Shown piece by piece: positions 7,113 through 13,492 of a DNA stretch of 14,660 nucleotides. The DNA is from Roseovarius sp. (GTDB lineage: Bacteria; Pseudomonadota; Alphaproteobacteria; Rhodobacterales; Rhodobacteraceae). The DNA is taken from positions 1 to 14,660 of the forward strand of contig JAASSQ010000049.1 in assembly GCA_021767845.1 (NCBI GenBank). The letters are read 5' to 3'. Within the stretch, counting starts at the first letter, position 1. The number at the start of each line of letters is the position of its first letter. A program made the position numbers and the translations under genes. The notes under the pieces are model-generated. The model ran no database searches, was not told the origin of the DNA, and saw nothing but the letters and a program-made list of their open reading frames with translations.

Positions 7113-8594
7113 TTACAGCATCACCGCGTTCAAAAGCAGGAAGATACCTGCTGACATGAGCGCCGCCGCGGGCACGGTCACGACCCAGGCGGCCACGATC
7201 GTCATGAAATGGCTCCGGCGCACCAGCTTGCGGCGGCGCCGTTCTTCCTTGGGCAGGCGTTTTGGCTTGCCCGCCTTGACGGCGTTGTTGCGGAGCCGTT
7301 TCTCCATATACCACTCGCGGAAGAAGCCCACGCCGAACACGCCGCCGACGGCGATATGGGTGGAGCTGACGGGCAGGCCGAGCCAGCTTGCCACGATCAC
7401 CGTGATCGCGGCACTGAGCGCCACGCAATAGGCGCGCATCGGGTTCAGCTTGGTGATCTGGCTTCCGACCATGCGGATCAGTTTCGGGCCGAACAGGAAC
7501 AGTCCGAACGAGATGCCGAAAGCGCCGATCACCATGACCCACATCGGGATCGCGACTTCGCCGGCAAAGGCGCCCACTTCGGTCGCGTGGACGATGGCGG
7601 CGAGGGGGCCAACCGCGTTGGCCACGTCATTCGCGCCATGCGCAAAGGACAAAAGCGCCGCCGACAGCACCAGAGGCAGGCCGAACAGCGCCTTGAGCGA
7701 CTTGTTGCGGTTTTCCATGCACTCGGACTGGCGCCGGATGAGCGGGCGGGTGATCGCGTAGGAGAGCGCCCCGAACGCGGCCCCGATCACTAGGGCCGTT
7801 GCAAGGTCGATCTTCACGATTCGCTTCAGCCCCTTGAGCGCAAGGTAGGCGGCAAAGACCCCGGCCATGACTCCAACGAGGATCGGCACCCACCGGCGCG
7901 CCGCCGAGATCTTGTCCTCCTGGTAGATGATCCGGTTTTTGATGAGGGCCAGGAACGCCGCCGCGATCACCCCACCCAGAACCGGCGAGATCACCCAGCT
8001 TGCTGCGATCGCCCCCATCGTGGGCCAGTTGACGGCGGCGAACCCCGCCGCCGCGATGCCCGCGCCCATCACGCCACCGACAACGGAATGCGTGGTGGAC
8101 ACCGGCGCCCCCAGCCTGGTGGCAAGGTTGACCCACAAGGCCGCCGAAACCAGGGCCGCCATCATCGCCCAGGTAAAGGTGCGCGCCTGTGCGATGCCGT
8201 CCGGGTCGATGATCCCCTTGGAAATGGTGGACACCACGTCGCCGCCTGCCAAAAGCGCCCCGGCGCTTTCGCAGATCGCGGCGATCACGATGGCGCCGCC
8301 CATTGTCAGCGCGTTGGCGCCGACCGCCGGGCCCATGTTGTTGGCCACGTCGTTGGCCCCGATGTTCAGCGCCATGTAGGCTCCGAACACGGCCGCCGCC
8401 ACGACGATCATGTTGTCGGGATAGGTGCCGAAGAACAGGGCCGCGGCCAAACCGGCGATGACCATGAAAGCCAACGCGATTCCCGGTGCCACCAGAGGGC
8501 GCGAGACATACGAGGTCGCATATTCGATCTGGGAAATGCGGCTCAGGTCCTTGTCCAGTGTCTTCCACTGGTTGCTGTCCGGCGTTCCGGTCAC
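7113..8594 (-). CDS. pit: Low-affinity inorganic phosphate transporter, PiT family
   Basis: A 493-residue inner-membrane phosphate permease (PHO4/PiT family). Family members move phosphate or metal-phosphate by H+ or Na+ symport. The duplicated signature is complete: GANDVANNMGP (79-89) with PVSTTH (164-169) in the first half, and GANDVANAVGP (320-330) with PVSSTH (408-413) in the second. About ten to twelve hydrophobic segments are visible. A hydrophilic ~32-residue N-terminus and a very basic loop (about 430-463, rich in K and R) before the last helix are likely cytosolic. The start codon is GTG at 8594-8592, supported by AGGGAG eight bases upstream, and no in-frame ATG fits better. It lies 93 bp downstream of the Nudix gene on the same strand, with a hairpin in between. 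No full Pho box was found. Confidence 0.93.
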   Translation of the reverse strand: MTGTPDSNQWKTLDKDLSRISQIEYATSYVSRPLVAPGIALAFMVIAGLAAALFFGTYPDNMIVVAAAVFGAYMALNIGANDVANNMGPAVGANALTMGGAIVIAAICESAGALLAGGDVVSTISKGIIDPDGIAQARTFTWAMMAALVSAALWVNLATRLGAPVSTTHSVVGGVMGAGIAAAGFAAVNWPTMGAIAASWVISPVLGGVIAAAFLALIKNRIIYQEDKISAARRWVPILVGVMAGVFAAYLALKGLKRIVKIDLATALVIGAAFGALSYAITRPLIRRQSECMENRNKSLKALFGLPLVLSAALLSFAHGANDVANAVGPLAAIVHATEVGAFAGEVAIPMWVMVIGAFGISFGLFLFGPKLIRMVGSQITKLNPMRAYCVALSAAITVIVASWLGLPVSSTHIAVGGVFGVGFFREWYMEKRLRNNAVKAGKPKRLPKEERRRRKLVRRSHFMTIVAAWVVTVPAAALMSAGIFLLLNAVML

Positions 8595-8602
8595 GGGGCA
8601 GG

Positions 8603-8608
8603 CTCCCT
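8603..8608 (-). promoter_or_regulatory. Ribosome binding site deciding the GTG start of pit
   Basis: AGGGAG on the minus strand, separated by 8 nt from the GTG at 8594-8592. It supports the non-ATG start of the phosphate transporter. Confidence 0.6.
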
Positions 8609-8637
8609 GGCTGGAATATCGCTGACAGCGCTAGTGC

Positions 8638-8669
8638 GTGACGCCGCCCTGTTCAATGGCGGATGTCAC
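8638..8669 (-). other. Interrupted inverted repeat (hairpin) between the Nudix gene and pit
   Basis: On the minus strand GTGAC (8669-8665) pairs with GTCAC (8642-8638), and CCGCC (8662-8658) pairs with GGCGG (8648-8644). The two 5-bp stems are separated by a small internal loop (AT against C) and closed by a 9-nt loop. It begins 18 nt after the Nudix stop and ends 43 nt before the pit start. No T-run follows, so it is not a standard intrinsic terminator. It could be an attenuator, a processing structure or an operator for a dimeric regulator. Confidence 0.55.
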
Positions 8670-8687
8670 CAAATCGTCGCAAATCTG

Positions 8688-9146
8688 TTACAGAGCGCGG
8701 AAAAAATTCTGCAATTCCGGCTCTTGAACCATATCGGCGGCCTGCGCGGGGCTGACCCATTTCCGGCGGCGTTCGCGCGCCTCGGGGTAGATGTCGGACA
8801 TTTCGGTCACGTCGAGCCGGAAAATCTGCACATCGACCGGGGCCGAGTAGCCGTCATCCAGCGCCTTGTCATAGCAAAACGACCCGACAGGGTCTGACCC
8901 CAGTTTCGCCTGCTTGACCCCGGCTTCTTCCCACGCTTCCTCGCGGGCGGCCTCGGCGGCGGATTTGCCCTCCATCAACCACCCCTTGGGAAGGATCCAG
9001 CGGCCCGTGTCGCGGCTGGTGATCAGCAGCACCTGCAGCCCGTCCTTGCCCTCGCGACAGCACAGGGCCGCCACCTGGCATTCGCGCGGGCGCCGCAGCA
9101 GCGGCTGGACCATTTCTGCCCATGCTTTCTTCAAACCTTCGGTCAT
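8688..9146 (-). CDS. Nudix hydrolase, diphosphoinositol-polyphosphate-phosphohydrolase-like
   Basis: A 152-residue single-domain Nudix protein. Such enzymes cleave nucleoside-diphosphate-linked or polyphosphorylated compounds with Mg or Mn. The box runs from G55 to V77. The metal-binding core E70 and E73-E74-A-G-V is present, but the first glutamate of the canonical GX5E is K61 and the arginine position is E69, with R68 next to it. The stretch RWILPKGW (49-56) and the ending NFFRAL resemble short alphaproteobacterial proteins related to DIPP/Ap4A-type hydrolases, so the substrate may be a dinucleoside polyphosphate or similar, but this is inferred. The ATG at 9146-9144 has AGGGAT a few bases upstream. 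A good promoter lies 35-70 bp before it, and pit lies downstream on the same strand. Confidence 0.85.
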   Translation of the reverse strand: MTEGLKKAWAEMVQPLLRRPRECQVAALCCREGKDGLQVLLITSRDTGRWILPKGWLMEGKSAAEAAREEAWEEAGVKQAKLGSDPVGSFCYDKALDDGYSAPVDVQIFRLDVTEMSDIYPEARERRRKWVSPAQAADMVQEPELQNFFRAL

Positions 9147-9187
9147 GCGATCCCTGTAACCTGCTCATGTTTATTTTTATTTAATGC

Positions 9188-9216
9188 AGTATATAGGCGA
9201 GCGGTCCCAAATTCAA
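9188..9216 (-). promoter_or_regulatory. Sigma70-type promoter for the Nudix gene (and perhaps pit)
   Basis: On the minus strand TTGAAT (9216-9211) and TATACT (9193-9188) are separated by exactly 17 bp. They match the -35 consensus at four of six and the -10 consensus at five of six positions. The -35 starts two bases after the hrpB stop codon (9220-9218). Predicted transcription starts near 9181-9182, giving a leader of about 35 nt that is A/T-rich, unusual in this GC-rich window. It gives the Nudix gene its own promoter rather than depending only on hrpB. Confidence 0.65.
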
Positions 9217-9217
9217 A

Positions 9218-11674
9218 TCAGCGTGGACCGCGCCGTTTCGCGCGCAAGGTGGGGTCGGCCTGTGTCGGGTCGGCCGGCCAGAGGTGCTTGGGGTATTGCC
9301 CGCGCATGTCCTTTCGAACATCGGCATAGCTGTTGGCCCAGAAACCGGGGATGTCCGTCGTTGTCTGCACGGGCCGCCCCGCCGGTGACAGAAGGGTTAC
9401 GCGCAGGGGGGTATTGCCGACCATCGGATGGGTCGTCTGGCCGAACATTTCCTGCAGCCGCAGGCTGATTTCGGGTACGTCGCCGCTGTAATCGATCGGG
9501 ATGCGCCGCCCGAGCGGGGTCGTGAACTGCGCGGGCACGGCCCGGTCCAGCCGCTGCAATTGGTCGTGATCCAGCCGGGCGCGCAGCGCGTCCAGCATGT
9601 CGAATTTCTTCCAGTCCTGCGCGCTGCGCACGCCCTGAAGAAAGGGCAGCAGCCAGTCTTCGAGGCAGTCCAGCAATGCGGGCTCGCGCATGTCGGGCAG
9701 ATCCTCACCCGCGGCGCGCAAAAGCTCGACCCGGGCTGCCAGCCGCCTTGCGGAATCGCTCCAGTTCAGCCCAAGATCGCGCACCCCGTCCAGCATCGCC
9801 TCGGCGATCCTTTCCGGCGGGGCGTCCTTCCAGACGCGATCATCCAGCGCGAGCGCGCCGAGGCATTCCTGCCTGCGCGCCACGACCCGCCGTTCGCGTT
9901 TGTCCCAGAAGCATGCGTCGTGCCACGCGATCTGATCGGGGAAAAGGCCGCGGATCTCGGCTTCGGAAATGGCAATCGCCTGCCGGATGCGGGCCTCGCG
10001 CGGATTGCCGTCAAGATCGGTGGCCACGATCAGGCGGGCGCCGGACAGGTCGTCACCTTCGGGTATCGCTGCGCCTTTGCCACCCGACAGCACATAGCGC
10101 GGCGCGTCCCCCTTGCGGCGCAGTCCGATCCGGTCCGGGTAGGCGAGGGCTGCCATCTCGCTTGCGGTCATGTCGCGGCGGTCCCCCTGCAGGGTCTGGC
10201 GGGCCAGTCGTTTCGCCTCGGCGCGGATGCGCTCAAGCGCGCCCCGGTTGACCGGGTGGGGATAGCGGTCCTCGAATGCGCGGCGGTCGCGCAGCGCGGC
10301 AAGCCGCAACGACAGGTCAACCGGGGTTCCGCGCGCCAGCGGGTCGCGATCCGCAAGCAAGGCCGCGAGCGGCGCAGCCTCGGGCCCTGTGAGGGCCAGC
10401 ATGTGCGCAAGTCGCGGATGCAGAGGCAGGGCCGCGATGGCCCTGCCATGCGGCGTCACCCGGTTCTGATCGTCAAGGGCTTCCAACATGCGCAACAGCG
10501 CCTGAGCCTCGGCGAACGCGCCAGAATTCGGTTGGGTCAGGAAGGGCAGGTCATCCGGCGCTGCCCCCCAGACCGCCAGTTCCAACGCCAGTCCGGCAAG
10601 GTCCGCCGCCTCGATCTCGGCGGGGGGATAGGCAGGCAGGGCGCCTTCCTCGCCCTTCGTCCAAAGCCTGTAGCACAGGCCCTCGGCCACCCGTCCCGCG
10701 CGCCCGGCACGTTGCGTCGCCTCGGCGCGCGTCACCGGCTCGGTCACAAGGCGGGACATCCCGCTGGACGGGTCGAACCGCGCCCTTCGCGCACGGCCGC
10801 CGTCCACCACCACGCGAACGTCCTCGATGGTCAGCGAGGTTTCGGCGATGGCGGTGGCCAGCACGATCTTGCGCCCGTCCATGGCAGGGGAGATGGCGGC
10901 CCGCTGTTTGTCAAAATCCATTGCACCGAACAGGGGATGAACGCTGCAATCCGTCGGCAGGCGGTCTTTCAGCAGGGCCTCGCAGCGCCGGATCTCGGCC
11001 TCACCCGGCAGGAAGACCAGCACACCACCTTGTGTCTCGGACACGGCCCGGATCACCAGATCGGACAGCGCGGTTTCAAAGCGCGCACCCTTGGGCAGCG
11101 GCTTGTCCAGCCAGCGGATGTCCACCGGGAAATTGCGACCCTCGGACGTGATGACCGGCACATCGCCCATCAGCGCCGCCACCGGTGCCGCATCCAGCGT
11201 TGCGGACATGGCCAGTAGCACCAGGTCGTCGCGCAGCGCGCCAGCCACCTCCAGGCACAGGGCCAGCCCGAGATCGGCATTCAGCGAGCGTTCGTGAAAC
11301 TCGTCGAAAACCACGGCTCCGATCCCGGTCAATTCGGGATCGCACTGGACCATCCGCGTCAGGATGCCCTCGGTCACCACTTCGATCCGAGTCTCAGCGG
11401 AAACCCGTGCCGCGCCGCGTACCCGGTAGCCGACGGTTTGGCCCACGGGCTCCTGCAGCGTCTGCGCCATCCGCTCGGCCGCGGCGCGGGCGGCCAGGCG
11501 GCGGGGTTCCAGCATGACGATCCGGCCTTCGACAACGCCCGCGCGCAGCATTTCCAACGGGACTACCGTGGTCTTGCCCGCGCCCGGCGGTGCCTGCAGC
11601 ACGGCGCGGCCCCGCTCGCGCAGGGCTTCCATCAGGGGGGCAATCGCATCGTGGATGGGAAGCGGGTGGGACAT
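9218..11674 (-). CDS. hrpB: ATP-dependent DExH helicase HrpB
   Basis: An 818-residue helicase, close to E. coli HrpB (809). HrpB belongs to the DEAH/RHA RNA-helicase-like group, and its cellular role is poorly defined. In order: Walker A APPGAGKTT (28-36), DEFH box (124-127), SATL (157-160), motif V-like ATAIAETSLTIEDV (273-286) and motif VI QRAGRAGR (321-328). A helical HA2-type region follows, then the HrpB-specific C-terminal domain with PGFWANSYADVRKDMRGQYP from about residue 776. The start at 11674 (MSHPLPIHD) is chosen because it matches the family N-terminus and has AAGG five bases upstream of CGGAT-ATG. An in-frame start at 11773 would add 33 residues without family support and reach to within 23 bp of divergent meaB. 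It is followed by the Nudix gene after 71 bp. Confidence 0.93.
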   Translation of the reverse strand: MSHPLPIHDAIAPLMEALRERGRAVLQAPPGAGKTTVVPLEMLRAGVVEGRIVMLEPRRLAARAAAERMAQTLQEPVGQTVGYRVRGAARVSAETRIEVVTEGILTRMVQCDPELTGIGAVVFDEFHERSLNADLGLALCLEVAGALRDDLVLLAMSATLDAAPVAALMGDVPVITSEGRNFPVDIRWLDKPLPKGARFETALSDLVIRAVSETQGGVLVFLPGEAEIRRCEALLKDRLPTDCSVHPLFGAMDFDKQRAAISPAMDGRKIVLATAIAETSLTIEDVRVVVDGGRARRARFDPSSGMSRLVTEPVTRAEATQRAGRAGRVAEGLCYRLWTKGEEGALPAYPPAEIEAADLAGLALELAVWGAAPDDLPFLTQPNSGAFAEAQALLRMLEALDDQNRVTPHGRAIAALPLHPRLAHMLALTGPEAAPLAALLADRDPLARGTPVDLSLRLAALRDRRAFEDRYPHPVNRGALERIRAEAKRLARQTLQGDRRDMTASEMAALAYPDRIGLRRKGDAPRYVLSGGKGAAIPEGDDLSGARLIVATDLDGNPREARIRQAIAISEAEIRGLFPDQIAWHDACFWDKRERRVVARRQECLGALALDDRVWKDAPPERIAEAMLDGVRDLGLNWSDSARRLAARVELLRAAGEDLPDMREPALLDCLEDWLLPFLQGVRSAQDWKKFDMLDALRARLDHDQLQRLDRAVPAQFTTPLGRRIPIDYSGDVPEISLRLQEMFGQTTHPMVGNTPLRVTLLSPAGRPVQTTTDIPGFWANSYADVRKDMRGQYPKHLWPADPTQADPTLRAKRRGPR

Positions 11675-11796
11675 ATCCGCCTTATCGGACAACTCGGCAG
11701 CCATTTCCACTGGTGTTCCAGTCATGCTCTGGACAATCCGGGCCACGCCGAGGCATGTAGACGCGAGGATCACACAGCAGCATACGGGCCGCCTGC
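11675..11796. other. Divergent intergenic region hrpB / meaB
   Basis: A 122-bp region between two divergent starts that should contain both promoters. No convincing -35/-10 pair was found on either strand. A small inverted repeat ACTGG-TGTT-CCAGT lies at 11709-11722, with another CTGG at 11730-11733, which could be an operator but is short enough to be chance. TTGTCC occurs twice on the minus strand, without a good -10. Confidence 0.4.
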
Positions 11797-12771
11797 ATGG
11801 ACATCGACACCCTCGCCCAGAAGATCATCGCCGGTGACCGCCGCGCCCTGTCTCGTGCGATCACCCTGATCGAAAGTTCGCGCACCGACCACCGGGAGCA
11901 GGCGGCGCAGTTGATGGAGCGGCTCAAAGGGGCAGAGCGTCAGGCCATCCGCGTGGGCCTGTCCGGTACGCCCGGCGTGGGCAAATCCACCTTCATCGAA
12001 AGCTTCGGCACGATGCTGACGGGGCAGGGGCTGAAAGTGGCGGTGCTGGCGGTCGATCCGTCAAGCGCGCGGTCGGGCGGCTCGATCCTTGGCGACAAGA
12101 CGCGCATGGAGCAATTGTCGCGCGATCCCAATGCCTTCATCCGGCCGTCACCGTCGCAATCGCATCTTGGCGGTGTCGCCCGCCGCACGCGCGAGGCGGT
12201 CACGGTGTGCGAGGCCGCCGGGTTCGATGTTGTCCTGATCGAGACGGTCGGTGTGGGCCAATCCGAAACCGTGGTGGCCGAGATGTCGGACCTGTTCATC
12301 CTGCTTCTGGCGCCGGGCGGCGGGGACGAGTTGCAAGGCGTCAAGCGTGGCATCATGGAGATCGCCGACATCATTCTGGTCAACAAGGCCGATGGCGACC
12401 TCAAACCCGCGGCCACGCGCACCTGCACCGATTATTCCGGCGCCTTGCGGCTGCTGCGCAAGCGCCCGCAGGATCCCGCCGGGTTCCCCAAGGCGATGAT
12501 GGTTTCCGCGCAGCAGAACGAGGGGCTGCAAGAGGCGTGGAAAGAGATGACCGCGTTGATCGACTGGCGCCGCGAGAACGGTTTTTTCGAAGCCCGGCGC
12601 GAGGAGCAGGCGCGCTACTGGTTCGAACAGGAAGTGCGCAACGGCTTGCTGGCGCGGCTCGATACGCCGGGGGCGCGGCAGGCCATGCAGGACTATGCCG
12701 CGCGGGTGGCCAACGGGGCGATCACGCCCACGGTGGCCGCGCGGGAGTTGCTGGATGCGCTTGGGCGCTGA
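11797..12771 (+). CDS. meaB: MeaB-type G3E/SIMIBI GTPase, methylmalonyl-CoA mutase chaperone
   Basis: A 324-residue GTPase of the MeaB/ArgK family. MeaB binds adenosylcobalamin-dependent methylmalonyl-CoA mutase (or ethylmalonyl-CoA mutase), gates loading of intact cofactor and protects the enzyme from inactivation. Visible motifs are the P-loop GTPGVGKS (57-64), VDPSSARSGGSILGDKTRM (86-104), the metal/switch segment IETVGVGQSE (148-157) and NKAD (196-199) for guanine. A helical dimerisation part follows at the C-terminus. The E. coli homologue was once named ArgK/YgfD, but a role in arginine transport is obsolete despite argDF nearby. The start matches the family (LAQKIIAGDRRALSRAITLIES), although the Shine-Dalgarno is weak. 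No mutase gene is in the window, so this copy is separated from its partner here. Confidence 0.93.
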   Translation: MDIDTLAQKIIAGDRRALSRAITLIESSRTDHREQAAQLMERLKGAERQAIRVGLSGTPGVGKSTFIESFGTMLTGQGLKVAVLAVDPSSARSGGSILGDKTRMEQLSRDPNAFIRPSPSQSHLGGVARRTREAVTVCEAAGFDVVLIETVGVGQSETVVAEMSDLFILLLAPGGGDELQGVKRGIMEIADIILVNKADGDLKPAATRTCTDYSGALRLLRKRPQDPAGFPKAMMVSAQQNEGLQEAWKEMTALIDWRRENGFFEARREEQARYWFEQEVRNGLLARLDTPGARQAMQDYAARVANGAITPTVAARELLDALGR

Positions 12772-12774
12772 GCG

Positions 12775-13455
12775 TCAGCCACGTGCGAAGCCCACTATAC
12801 CGTCTACCAGGCAATCAAGGCTGTCGGTCCAGGGCGTGCCGTCGGGCAACGTATCGGTCAGAAGCGACAATTCGGTGCAGGCCACAAGCAGGTGATCGGC
12901 CCCGTTGACAATCAACTGCTGCGCCAGTTCGGCCAGTTCAGGGGACAGTCCGTCTGCCTTGCCGCCGGCCTTGACCGCGCGAATGATCTCCAGCAAGGGG
13001 CCATCGTCGGGCAGCACCACCGGGGTCAGGCCGCGCTTGGCGAAAGGGGCCTCGAACACGCCGGCCAGCCGCGTGGCGGGCGAGGCCAGCATGCCGACAT
13101 TGCGGGCCCCTGCAGTGACAAGCGCATCGGCCGTACACTCAAGCATGTTCAGAAACGGCAGGTCCACCGCACCTTCGATCGCCGGGGCATAGTGATGGGC
13201 GGTGTTGCAGGGCATCGCGATCGCCTGCGCCCCGGCGCGGGCCAGGTCGCGGGCCATCTGCGCCAGCACCGGGCCGGGATCTTCGCCCGCGCCCTCGATC
13301 AGCGCCTTGATCCGGCTCGGAACCTGCGGGTTCTGATGCACGATCAGCGGAACGTGGTCGGCATCGTCCTGCGCGGGCACCGCGCTCAGCACCTTTTGCA
13401 TCAGCAGGATGGTCGCCTCTGGCCCCATCCCGCCCAGAATTCCAACGGTCTTCAT
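12775..13455 (-). CDS. Aspartate/glutamate racemase family protein
   Basis: A 226-residue cofactor-independent racemase of the Asp/Glu/hydantoin group (YgeA/aspartate racemase branch). The opening MKTVGILGGMGPEAT is the family signature. The two catalytic cysteines are present and correctly placed: C83 in MPCNTAHHY and C193 in ACTELSLL, each able to act as acid/base on one face of the amino acid. The substrate could be aspartate, glutamate or another amino acid, and family members are often broad. The gene ends 3 bp from convergent meaB and starts 37 bp after the HisD-like gene on the same strand, so the two are probably co-transcribed. AGGA lies 11 nt before the ATG, a slightly long spacing. 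Confidence 0.88.
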   Translation of the reverse strand: MKTVGILGGMGPEATILLMQKVLSAVPAQDDADHVPLIVHQNPQVPSRIKALIEGAGEDPGPVLAQMARDLARAGAQAIAMPCNTAHHYAPAIEGAVDLPFLNMLECTADALVTAGARNVGMLASPATRLAGVFEAPFAKRGLTPVVLPDDGPLLEIIRAVKAGGKADGLSPELAELAQQLIVNGADHLLVACTELSLLTDTLPDGTPWTDSLDCLVDGIVGFARG

Positions 13456-13492
13456 CGGTTCGGCGGTCCTGCTGTTGTTCCGCGTCCCGGGC

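Noticed and set aside
8620..8626. Half of a Pho box (CTGTCAG on the minus strand) upstream of pit
   Set aside because: The partner half at 11-bp spacing matches only about three of seven bases on one side and none on the other, so it is not a supported PhoB site.
9428..11218. Long plus-strand open frame (596 codons) opposite hrpB
   Set aside because: It lies wholly antisense to a helicase with all motifs intact. Its sequence is low-complexity (rich in R, G, Q, H) and shows no family, and such frames are expected from GC-rich third positions.
11675..11773. N-terminal extension of hrpB from 11773
   Set aside because: The 33 extra residues do not resemble the family, and the extension would fill the divergent promoter region. 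The start at 11674 has a better ribosome binding site.
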